A stretch of 64,000 nt of DNA from Amoebophrya sp. A120 (taxonomy: Eukaryota > Sar > Dinophyceae > Syndiniales > Amoebophryaceae), in contig CAJINV010000011.1 of NCBI GenBank assembly GCA_905178155.1, positions 2,947,144 through 3,011,143 on the forward strand, given 5' to 3'. This document shows positions 52,159 through 63,590 of the stretch, one piece after another. The position numbers and the translations under genes were made by a program. The notes under the pieces are model-generated. The model was not told the DNA's origin. It searched no databases and was given only the letters and a program-made list of their open reading frames with translations. Every line of letters begins with the position of its first letter. Position 1 is the first letter of the stretch.

Positions 52159-55100
52159 CTAGCAGTAGAAATGCACCTCCACGGTAAATTTCCAGAGCCT
52201 TTTTGGCGGCAACAGGAACTGGGGGTCAAACCCCCACACGTTTCCCTTGCCGCCGACACCTCCGACCCCCATGTGCGCCACATCAATGCAGACCCAGGTC
52301 GCGTCCTCCGGTACCAAATCATGGGCGTGCGCCGTCGTGGCCAGCTGCTCAGTGCTGTAGTGCGAGACCGAACAGAGCGATGAGACATCACAAGGACCAT
52401 CATCATTATCAACATTCCTCGACGAGTTATAATTTCTGGTTCTGCCCGCTCCACTTACTATTTCATCGTCCTCCACCAGTTTTATTCCCATTACACCCGG
52501 AAACCGGACCCACTTGACGCTCGACCTGCCCCCGAACTCCTGCGGCTTGGCGTAGGGGCAGACTTTGGTACGCAGGTCTTCGGTGAAGAAGCCTTCCGTG
52601 CAACTGCTGTGCCGGTCCGCGTAGTTCTCATACGGGCCTTTTGCGAAGTACTCATAGGCGTTATACCTCTTTGGCAGCTTGAACCGCAAGCCGACCCGCG
52701 GCAAATGCTCCGTGACGCAGGTGGTCAAGTCGACTTCGCATGAGAAGGCGAGCACTCGGCTGGCAATTTCTACGGGAGGAGCAGCAGGCTGGCTCCTTGT
52801 GCTGGCGGTCGCTGTAAGAGGTGCTGTGCTTGTCTTCGTTTGTTTTGAAACTACGGTCGTTTTCAAATCCACACTCAACACCTCACTGCGGAGCTTCACC
52901 ACGTAGCTCGCGTCGACTTTCACGCCTGTTGTAGAGGACACGACTGCTGCACCGCTCAACAACTGCCCGGAAGAACCCGGCTGCCCCTTCACGGATGTCA
53001 CACGGAAGCCACCGCTGTGCCGCAGCCTACTTGTTCTCGTCCTGCCGTCGTCGTGGTCCTCTTCGACGTTTTGTAAAAGGACGTTTGGGTTGAAAGGCAC
53101 CCGATTTTTCCGGTAGTTCTCCTTTTCCTTCTTCTCGACGGCTTTCACGCGCTCCACCAAAAATTTATCCCTGGGCAAGAGTTTGAAAACCTTCAGCCAC
53201 AGCCAGGCGTAGGAGAGAACCGCGTGCGCTTTGTTCGTGACTTTTTTTGCCAAAAAATCGAAGACGTAGTGCGCGAGCCAGCGGCCCCCGGTGCACAGTT
53301 CCACGTCCATACCGCCCCGGTCGTTCTCCACCGGTGCGCGGACAAAGTGGTACTCGATCTTTTCTATGAGAACCTCCTGGCTAGGATGCAGCCGCACGTT
53401 CTCCACGAGAGTGAGCCCGGATGATGTTGAGACAGGAGTAGAACGACCTGTGTTTGAAGATGCCTCTTCTTCAGGAGGAGCAGGTAAATCGAATTTCAGT
53501 GGGTTATTCATGTTCCCATCGGTTGTGTCAGAAGTTCCTAGGGAATTATCAACAAGCGTCGACTGTAGTTCCTCTTCCTGCTCGTCCCCCTCAGAGATCG
53601 TGTTCAGTTGTACCGTTCTTGCCTTTTTCCGCGACTGCGCCAAGTTAAAATCGCGGAATGCTAGACAATGAAACAGCTCGTCCGCGTGTTTCTTGAAAAC
53701 GGGGAAAAACACCTCGCCGAGCAACAAATCCTCCCGCGTCAACCCCAGGCGTGACCCCAGCCGCTGCAGCAAGGTGCTGCTCCGTTCCGCGGCCGCATTG
53801 TACACGGCAAAGAGCCGTCTTGGGCGCCACTTGCGCTCAAACAGGAGCAGTCCACGAGGTGCTGAGCCAGCTGATGTAGTACTAGTTGACCCGGCGGGGT
53901 CACTGTCTACTTTAGTACTTGATGTTTCCGGGGGTCCTAGTAGTTGCTTCCCACTGCTTTTGGCCGTCGCGAGGCGCGCCAGCGTGTCGCGGTCGGGCAG
54001 GATAATGCTTGTCCACTGCTTGGGCTGCACATCGGGATCTTCCAGTGACACAGGTAGCAACACCGTTTGGGCGGTCGCCAATTCATGATCTCCGTTCGGC
54101 GACAAGATCGAGTCTCGCATCTCGACGAAAAAATCGACGCTTTTCAATGTCGAGAAGTCGAAGCGGTTTTGCACGGCCACCGTGGAAACCGAGAATTTAG
54201 AAGAGGAACAACTACCCTCGTGCATCTTCGAAGAGAAACGGAAGAAAACCGGCCGTTGCAGAGACCGGGCTTCGTAGTACGTTGGGTGCGCGTTGATACG
54301 ATTCGCGTGCAACAGTCCATCCGCAACAAAACTATTGTCCTCCCAGCCGCTCGTCGAACCAAAATCGCCACCGTAGAAACACCTTTCAACGTTATCATTC
54401 GAATTCTTCCTGCTTATCACAGCATGTTGCACATCGACAGAAGATGTTGCGGCTGCGGCGTTTATAGTTGTACCGCGGCCCAAAAGCGGCTCTAGCTGGT
54501 TTATTTGTTGTTTTACTTCTCGTCCCGCATGTTGGTGGTGGTCCTGCCCATCTTTAACCTTATTCTCACCACCTCCCTGCCGCGCTATCGGCGGCCCGTT
54601 GGTTGTGTTACAATTTTGCGAATTCCTTTTACTCCGCCGAAATGCACCGCTTTTGCCTCTTCTCCTTGCCGCTGGTGGCGGAAAAATGGTGACATTCTCG
54701 TACCGCTTCCGCATGTCGTCACACACCTGCAGCTGCGCATCGGCCCACTCCCAGATGAAGCCGCCTTGGATGCTGGGGTACTTTTCGTCGTAGTACAATG
54801 CAAAGAATTTTTCCAAAGACGCACAGCTGTTGCCCCAGGCGTGCGCAAACTCGCACTGGATGATCGGCTTCTGGAACTTGCTGTCTGCAATGTCCCAGGG
54901 CGTTTTCTGCCGGTCCGCGATCTCCACCAGGTCCCAGGGCGCCCAGTACATGGGGCAGATCAGGTCGGAGCACAGCGTGGACCCATCGCCACAGCTGAAC
55001 ACGGGGTCGTTGCTGTAGTTCTTCCCGCCCTCATACTGGATGAAGTGGTATGGCGTTCTCAACTGTTACATTCTCAACTGTTAAATGAATTTGTGATGCA

Positions 55101-58100
55101 AGAATGGCAAAAGTGAAAGGAGGGAGCTTGCGCGTCTTGCATGACAGATTTGGCACAGATTTAGACGCTGGCTAGCCACTCGAGAACTTGTCATGCGAAG
55201 CAGCTGGATCGTCTTGTGGCTCATGGTCATTTTGCATGTCAAATCATGTAACAGTTGAGAATGTAACGTTTGAGAACGCCATAAGTGGGTGCGGAAAATC
55301 TGGGCGGAATAGTCGTGCACAGAAGTCGGCCGAATGTCGATTGCAGCCTTCCGGAACTCCTTCTCCACATCGTCGCCAAGCAAGTCCTGGAACGCCTTCA
55401 CGCTCGACGCTAGCTATGGAACGAAAAAACTGCGTTAGTGTAGTTGTCTTCAGGTGACAGCATGGCAAATTTGCTCTGCATGACAAAGTGATCCTGTCAT
55501 GCACAGACAGTACGTGAAAACTCTTTATGAAATAGGACGTCATGGCTGGCTAGCATGACAAGTGGAACAGTGTTGCATCATGTCTTCTTGCATGACAGAC
55601 TTACACTTACACAGTTTTTTTCTTGCATACTACCGCGTGCGTTTTCAACTGCGTCTCGAGCGGGTAATCCGCTCGCGGGCTCCAGGGGAGCCGGCCGAGA
55701 AAGGCGGAGACGCTTTTCGTGTCCTGCCGGCTTGGAACTACAGTTCTTGCAGGCCCGTCCGGTGTACTTCCTGTTCCTGTGGTCGACGAGTTCGGCTTCG
55801 GGCCTACTTCTTTACCAGAAGATAGTATCCGACTGCCGCGGGCAGCCGAGTTCGATGAAATCGTCCCCTGATCGGGTGCTGGACCACCGCCCGTTGTTGT
55901 ACTGGTACTGCCTAGCAACGGTCGGTCGTCCTCAGTCTGCACATCTAGCGTACCATCGACCGCTCCCGTGCCCTCGCACAGTACTGTCGACGTCTGGCGG
56001 TGCCATCGCAGGCCCCGCCTGTCCAAGTACAGTGGCGGTTCTCCCGCCTGTCCAAGCATATGATGTTCATCTGCATTCATCCCGCTCCGTCGCTCGCAGG
56101 CGTGGAGGTGCAAAAACGTGGTTTGCTCGAGGAAAAACCGGTAGTTGGCGAATAAATTCGGGCCGAACCCCGCCTCGTTCCCTAACGAATAGCCGATGAC
56201 GCAACAATGGTTTTTCGTCCGGGCGAAGCACGCGTGCGCGCGGGAGAGAATCGCACTTCCCCAGCGCGCCCGGTCGCAGTGCAGCACGTCCATCGTGCCG
56301 GACAGGGCCATGCCGTGCGTTTCGATGTTGGTTTCGTCTACGACGAACAGCCTATGACAGTGCACAACGCCCCCTCATTCTCATTTCTCATGCAGAATCC
56401 CAAATACAGTCGCTGCCCTGTATCACTATTATGCATGACAAAGTCCGGAAGCTACCCAAACAGTGCAGCTACATTAGACCCATAAACTTGTAATGCGTAG
56501 GCTTCATGTCGTGTGCCGGCGTTTGTATTGCCGCTCACGCCGTACAAATGAGGGGGCGCGGGCGTTTTGCACTCTGATACAGCCCGATCTCGTCGCACAA
56601 CGCGTACCAGCGCCGGTCGTTCGGGTAGTGCGCCGTGCGGACGGCGTTGAAGTTACCCGCTTTCAGCAGCGCCAGGTCCTGCAGCATGTCCGCCTCCGAG
56701 AGCACGCGACCCCTTTGCCACTGAAATTCGTGGCGGTTCACGCCCTTGATCACGATCGGCCGGCCGTTCACGCATAACACGTTGGGGGGATGGGATAAAT
56801 TCGTCCCGCACTCCACCGTTCGGAACCCAACCTTCAGTTTTTCCTCCTGGAGGACCAGTCCTTCCTCTATCACCTCGACAAGGTCAAGGTCCACGTCTGC
56901 TTTTTCATCAAAATTGTCTTCCTCCCTTCGTCCACGTCGCGTGATGAGAACTTCTTTCAGACAAATCTCCACCAGGTACAGCTGCGGATCTTCCGGCGAC
57001 CAAGGGAACACTTCGCCCTCGTCCAAACACGCGCGCACGTCGCGGGGCAAGAAGGTGACCTTGTACTTCGTTCTCGTCTGGTCAGTATTTTTTGGGTCTC
57101 CTGACGAGGCTGGAGATCCTAGTACATTTGGGCCAAAAGGCGCAGCTCCTTCTCCTTCCAGCACCGGACATACACGGCAAGTAGCCGACGGAGCTGGAAG
57201 ATGTTCACCTCCCGTTGGATCATCGCGCTGTGGAGTTGCCGCATTTGCGATTGTGACAAGTCTTGTTTGCGTCGAGAGAGCCGGAGCCCCCGCCGGGCCT
57301 GCAGAGCCACTATAAGTGCTATTTGCTCGTCCTCGTGTCGTTTTTTGCAGCAGTTGATGAAACACCGTGCGCCTGGCTGCCGGAAACCGTTTACTCCCGA
57401 CGTTGGGGCTCGCGGGAAAATCCTTTTGCCGCTGGATGGTCACAGTCAGTTGCAGTGCCAGCTCGTCAGGATGATCATGTTGTTGATCTACTTGGGTTGT
57501 AGCTGCGCTGTTGTCTCCACCTGTGTTTGAGTTTGGCTCTGTACGACCTTCAACTCCATCTGGTGCGAGGACCACTTCATTTGCCTTGTCATCACGAAGA
57601 TTTCTCTCCTCCCCGACGTCCAACTCTAGCTCCAGCGACAACGTCCTGGTCGCATAGTCTGCGATGGTTTTGTAGTCCAGGATTTGGCATTTATTCCGGG
57701 AACCAAACGCTTCCAGAAACACCGGCCGGTAGATCCCGCTCAAGGTCCACATGTCTTGGCACTCCAGATAGCTCCCGGAAGAGAACTTCGGCACGACGGC
57801 GATAATCGTGTTCGGATGGGGGGGTGGCAAGAGGAAGTTTGTTACTTCAAACTCGGTCTCCGTCATGCTGTCTTCGCCGTACCCGATGAAAATTCCATTG
57901 ATATACAGGTAGACGGAGCTCGCAACGCCCTCAAAGGTAATGTGGGTTCTTTTCAGATGTGGCTGCGAGGATGGGGAAGCAGATGAGTTCGTGTCACGAC
58001 CATCGGCTGTCCCTGCACCGGAAGTGGATCTGGAAGTAGAGGAAGCAGCACCAATAGCGGATAAACTCTCCTCTTCCACAAAATCTTCGTCCAGCACTAC

Positions 58101-59462
58101 AGTGGTAGCGTAGACGCCGCAGGGATTCACCGGCCCGTCCGGCACCGATTGCGCCAAGGGAAACCGGGTCCAGGGGTACACGACGTTCGTGTAGGTTGGC
58201 GGATCATACCCGAGCAGCTCCCAGTGGCTCGGCACCGGGATGTCGTCAAAGGAGGATAAAGAGTTTTTTCGTCCATAAGTAGAAGGAGCAGCGTCCTCGG
58301 GTGCTAAAGGTGGAGTACTAGACGAGGCGGGCACAACAACCCTTGAGGTGGACCTTGTGCTGTTGTCCACTGAGTCCGCAACTGCCGCCGTCAAAAATTC
58401 CATGGCCTCGTCGTAGGTTTCGAAAAGGTTGAACTTCCAGGGCTTTTGCTCCAAATAAAGTTTGTGCGTCCCGTTCCGCGGCACGTGGTGCTTCACGAAA
58501 TTCTGTCCGAAATACGGCACTTTCGGATCCTTGTGAAGTTTCTCTTCCGGCACGTCGCGCAAGAGCGGCAGATCGGTAGAGAAGTCGGCTGTATTTGTAC
58601 TGGCGGTTGCAGGCTCGGCGGCCGGAGCTCCAAGCACCGCGGCGTTTTTGGGCTGTCGGATGACATTTCCGTCAGGACGATCATCTTCCGCGCGCAGGTG
58701 TGTTCGTACAGGATGTATTTTATTGTGGCCACCAGCACGTGATGCATCTTTCCCTTGCATCAGCTTCCGTCCCATCCGGAACGGCCAGAGCAGCAGGAAG
58801 CATGGCAGCTGGAAGATCGGATTGCGGCGGAGCGAGAAGGCAAACACGCAGTGGTCCGGAGAGAGGAACCAGCGCGCCACGAAGCTCAGGAACCGCAGAA
58901 AATTGACGCGCACGGAGCTGTCCGCTCCGGCCCATCCGGCACACATCACGAGAAACAGGAGGTGCTCGACGAAGGTCGTTGACGCTATTGCTGCAGAAGA
59001 AACGCCACCGCTGTCACGGTCTCCGTACCCCGTGATTGTCGAATACAGCCACGATGGTCCTGCTCTTATTTGCGGTTCGCCCTTCTGAAACAGGGACGTA
59101 AGCGCGCCGGTGGCGTCGAAAGCGTACTGCGTTACCAGGGTCCCCACGGTCGCGCCGTAAGAAGCTGCTCTCGTGGTCGTCCCTTTTTCATCATAGTCCT
59201 CCCCGTACAGGAGACGCCACGCGAGGCTATGAGCGCTGTCAAAAAGACTAGCTGCGGTGGCGTAGAAGGAAAACGGATCGTCGGCTGGTGCGTAGCCGGC
59301 CCAATAGCAGAGAGAGAAGCAAAGGACGACGGGGTAGGCGATAAACACCAGAACAAGTGGGTTGAACCAGAAAAAAAGGCTATCTTGTGTGTGGCTCAGC
59401 CAAATCAAAAGGAAAAACAGGAGAGCGCGTAGTGCCGGCGGACCCAAAATTTCGAGAAGCAT
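52159..59462 (-). CDS. Giant membrane-anchored GH2 beta-galactosidase
   Basis: Exons 59462-56580, 56352-55630, 55414-55284 and 55048-52159 give 2,203 residues, about twice the bacterial LacZ length. The N-terminal 300 residues hold several hydrophobic spans (ALRALLFFLLIWL, LVLVFIAYPVVLCFSL, HLLFLVMCAGWAG). The GH2 sugar-binding domain follows with YTNVVYPW near 425 and GSYLECQDMWTLSGIYRP near 570. The barrel has ETHG after the first junction, the acid/base Glu in SLGNEAGFG near 1015, and the nucleophile Glu in CEFAHAWGNS near 1303. The beta-galactosidase small-chain domain begins near 2026 (AYEYFAKGPYENYADRHS). Linkers of Ser/Thr/Asp/Gly separate these blocks, including one between the two catalytic Glu. 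It should hydrolyse beta-galactosides, probably at a membrane. All three introns are introners. Confidence 0.92.
55049..55283. mobile_element. Introner, family A (beta-galactosidase intron 3)
   Basis: TATGGCGTTCTCAACTG and the inverted TATGGCGTTCTCAAACG, with a second internal TTCTCAACTGTTA at each end. Perfect duplication AGTGG. Removal gives R-T-H-F-I-Q-Y-E-G-G, matching the GH2 consensus around QYEGG. Confidence 0.95.
55415..55629. mobile_element. Introner, family E (beta-galactosidase intron 2)
   Basis: TATGGAACGAAAAAACTG and the inverted TATGCAAGAAAAAAACTG. Duplication CTAGC/CTACC. Joins T-H-A-V to A-S-S-V-K-A-F in frame. Confidence 0.88.
56353..56579. mobile_element. Introner, family D (beta-galactosidase intron 1)
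   Basis: TATGACAGTGCACAACGCCC and the inverted TATCAGAGTGCAAAACGCCC. Perfect duplication CAGCC. Removal gives C-D-E-I-G-L-F-V-V-D-E, the conserved GH2 strand, so this junction is set by homology. A GC-AG boundary is possible here; GT-AG is not. Confidence 0.96.
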
Positions 59463-61327
59463 AGTTGCAGCGAGGAGGCCCCGCTTGTCTTGCTGTATGC
59501 TATGGACGTGAGGTCTATCTGCTTAAATCAGCGAAGCCCCCTGCAAATTATATTACGGACAAAACTTTATTACTGCATATGTAAAATCTTCAAAATTGAA
59601 GTGGGTCAGCACGGACAAAACTTTATAGAAACAACTGAACTACACTTAGTGCTGGTGTTGAAGCATGTTTTTGCCGTCGGATCTGTCCTAGAGAACGCAG
59701 ACAGAGCTTCACAACCGCTGTTGCAGAGCCGAGTGAGAGCAGAAGGAATACATAGGGCAAAAACCAAAATCTTCCAGATGCGATACGATCTCACTCAGTC
59801 TCTAAGTCCATCAGAATAATGCTGCACACTCAACATAAGTTGATCTTTTATTAGGAAGAGACCCCGCTGGCGCTCGAGGCTTCATCTTCTTGCTCTTCAC
59901 AAATCACATGGCCACCAAGAAATTGAAATGGATCAGGAAATAAAGACCATTATCTAAGAAGTGTGATCGGGCTAATTCGAGATGCAGCTCCTGCTCGTCA
60001 CAAAAACACTTTGTTTTCTCCCTGCATCGTCAGTCTTCATGAACAGCAGGTGCAGGACATGCACACTCAACACAAGTAAAATCTCCAAAAGGAACACGAT
60101 AAAAACACTGAAGTCAATCTATTTGTGCAGATCTTTCAGCGCATGGACCTGCCCGTCGGGAATCACGGATCATCCGTGCGCCGGGCTGTAGTATTTCTCA
60201 ATAACGGCGAGCCATAAGAACAGCGCTACGCCAATAGCTTCCGAACTTGGTGACAGGGTCGCGCCCGCGCGGTAGAAAACAAAGCCCACCGAACCAACAG
60301 CCAGACAGGAGCAGGAAATGCCGCCGCGCTTGCCCGCCGCGGGTTGTCACGGCGCAAAACCGGGCGCCAGTCGCCCGACCGCGCCCGGGCAACCACTGCC
60401 GGGTCGAAGGCCATCAGAGAACAAACCCAAGCAAGTGGCTGGCGGGCTCGGCTGTGCCGGCGGAGAAGCACGCGCACGGACGCAGAAGCTGTTGCGAGCG
60501 CCGATAGGTCAAACGGCCGGGCAGGCTGCAATAGACATAGCGGAAGGGGGTGGGCCGAAAATAAGCAGTAGAGCAAGGCGGGCGGGGCGCGCGGCAGCAC
60601 TGTCCGGCCCATTTCCGAAAACGCGCCGCACTTGCAGCACTTGAGACGCGGCTCGGCTGCGTCGGGACGTTTTCAAACTGCCACTGCCCTTGTTTTGATC
60701 CACGGACGCGAGACAAAATCGCTGCGGGCGGGACACGTGGAGCCCGGTAGGAACCGACGGGCCGGCCCTGCTGCGCGCCGGTGCACAATGCTCCAAACCA
60801 CGCCGCGGGCCCAGTTGCTTACTTAGAGGTACACAATTTTCATACTCTTCTTCATACTTAAAAAATTCATATGCGCAGAAATCCAATACACCAGGACGGC
60901 CAAAAACACACGCGAAGGGCGCAGACGTCACACGCTGATCGGGCTACGACTTATTTCCGCCCAATGTGTCACGCCGCAAAACCAAGCCCGGTCCGGGGTT
61001 GTCAAACTTCGGCAAGCATGCCCACAACAGTTTAGCGGGCCCCCTGCGGCGCCACTAGAGAAAGCAAATACCGCCACAACAAGCAGTAAACACGCCACGC
61101 ACGCACATTTGTTGCGAGCTAGCTTTTTTGCGCTTTTTCGAGTGCAGCTTTCGGCGGTAAAGCTTGACGCCACAGCGGTGCGCAAGAACACGCGCCGGAG
61201 CCACAAAGGTAAAGCGCAATGCACAGGCGCCACGCAGGCCCACCGTGATGGCTCTCTCCGCTTGCACACGAACATGAGACGCTGCGCTTCGGCGTCGTGC
61301 TCAACCATGGAGCCAGAGGGAGCGGAA
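59463..61327. other. Spacer, GC-rich from about 60200; no supported gene
   Basis: Open frames of 60-140 codons overlap in several frames on both strands in the GC-rich part. None has a domain or splice-linked continuation. I read them as compositional. Confidence 0.4.
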
Positions 61328-61760
61328 GCGCGCGCGAAAATGCGCGCGAAAATGCGCACGGAAATGCGCTAAAAATATACGCAGAGTAAGTGGCTCCATT
61401 TTTCGCCACCCATAAACTTGCTTCTTAGAGTGCACGGCATGGTCTATGTTTGCGCGCTTTTTCGCGCGCGCGAAAATGCGCAAGAAAATGCGCTGAAAAT
61501 TATGCAGAAAAAGTGACCCCATTTTCGACCACCCGTAAATTTCTTAGACTGCATGGCATGCTCTATGTTCGCGCGCTCTTGCGCGCGCGCGAAAATGCGC
61601 ACGAAAATGCGCTGAAAATTATGCACAAAAAGCGACCCCATTTGTGGCCAGCCATAAACTTCTTAGACTGCGTGGCATGGTCTATGTTCTTTGCGCGCTC
61701 CTGCGCGCGCGCGTTTTTTATCTATGTTTGCGCGCTCTTTTTCGCGCTTGTTTTTTTGCT
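61328..61760. repeat. Tandem repeat, 119-120-bp unit, about 3.5 copies
   Basis: Each unit contains GGTCTATGTTYGCGCGCT, an alternating GCGCGCGCGAAAATGCGC block, CGCTGAAAATTATGCA and a CTTAGACTGCATGGCATG segment. TCTATGTT starts recur at 61443, 61562 and 61681. The GCGC runs are self-complementary. Confidence 0.85.
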
Positions 61761-63590
61761 GGAGCGCCGCGCCCTCCCGAAAGGCTCGGGCGTTGCGCTC
61801 TCGTTGTGCTCAAACACGGAGGCCAAGCACCGGAGCAAGAGACGTAGTGAGTTGCTGGTGGCGGACGTGTTCCAGCCGGGAATATCTTCGCCTACTAGCG
61901 AGCGCCACTTCCTGCGCGCAGCTTGAAGCGCGCGACCTTTTGGGCCCGCGTGCCTTTCTGCCAGCTTGAGTGCTGATAGTTCTCGAAACGGATTTGAGCA
62001 CGGGCACCGCAGGCGGGCGCGTTTGCGTTGCAGTCTAAAGGAGAGAGGAACCGCGCTCACGCAGATGCGAAGCGGCATCTCATACAGCCTGCCTCCGCAG
62101 GCACTCCGCACGAGCGCGCTCCGCGCTCCTGTCTATTTTTGTCGCGACGAGCCATCCAGAAGATGCGCGCTTCTGATTCTTGCATAACATAGACCCAGTT
62201 GGAGTCTTTTTTTCCGCGCCTCGAGCAGAGCATGCGAATTTTTTAAGTATGTTCTTGAGTATGTATTTCGTGTAGCCTTAACTTACCCAATACCCGAGCC
62301 CCCCCCCGTTGCGGACGCGAGCCCGCCCATATTCAAAGCGCGCCGCCCGCCGCGCAGGCCCCCGGCCACCCGTCCCGTTTCGCTTTGCAGGCGTACGGGG
62401 CCGCTCCAGATGGCCACTGCCCCCGACAACAGCACCCCCCGGGCGCCCGCGATGGGCTCCCGCGCCAACCTTTACTATCCCAGGGCCTGCTGTCGTCGAG
62501 GCTCGCAATTTCGCTAAACAACGCAGCCACTATGCTCATGAGCATAGGTCTGACCCACATGATCAGGCTTGGGGGCCTGCAAACCCTATCGGACCGCAGG
62601 CCCGCAATACCCGAGTGCGGGGCGCTCGTCTTGGGCTTGGTCGCCCTGCTCTTGAGCAGTTTGGGCACCTTGGCGACACTCGCGCGGCCCCAGATCGGCC
62701 CCGGCCCTTACTCCCTTCCTCCGGGAAGCGCTGCGCGCGGGCGCGCTTTGGCCGCCGGCCTAGCTGCGGGCCCGCTGCGAAATTTTGCCGCCTCGCCCAG
62801 CCCGTTCCTCGAGCTTGGTGGCCCGCGCGGCTTCGGCCCCGGGCGCGCCGCCCTGCTGCTCCGGCAGCGAGAGGACCCGCGCAACTATCAGCCTCGTCGG
62901 TTTCTTCCCTGCGCCTTCACGCCGGCTTCTATTCACATCCATAAGCGCAAGGATGCGCCAATCGCCCGTATCTGGGACACGGCGAAGCACTGAACGATTT
63001 TACTCACTTCGACGCGCGCCACCTTTCCAAGGAGAGCCTGAACAACGTCACCCACTTCCAGCTTGGACCTCTGCCTGACGGAGCTTGTTTCATCTCTATG
63101 GCAGATATGAACAAGTGAAGAAAGTGCTACGCGGCTGAGTCAAAATTTTCCATCTTTCTGTGGAATTCGGTTCTGAGACTGGTTCTGCAAAGAGAAAGAA
63201 ATTTAGTGGCGGAAAGAGCCGACAACAGGCGAAGCGGCTACTGGTCATATTTGTGTATTGAGGTCTACAACAAAAACTGCACAAAACGCAGCGCTTTGCG
63301 ACATTGACGACGATCCAAAAATACAATGACTGCTCTTGGGAACTAGAGGTAATGGTTGCAAAGCATGCGGTTCTTTGTATAATCAGATGATAAACTTGGA
63401 GAAGCAGAAGTCGAAGTAGAGAGGTTTCAGCTTATTACAGCAAGAGGCACAGCACAAAAATGTCGTCAAAGGATAAGTTCGAGGTGTACTACTTACGGCA
63501 AGGAACCGGACTTACTGAGACGTGATTCTGGCGAGTAAGTGAAACAGAAAATCTTCAGTCTCCAAAAGCCACACTAACATCTCCGATCCC
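61761..63590. other. GC-rich spacer; no supported gene
   Basis: Strong GC bias from 62280 to 63000 opens all frames. Translations are Arg/Pro/Ala-rich without a recognisable domain. The stretch from 63000 to 63590 has normal composition and only short frames. Confidence 0.4.
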
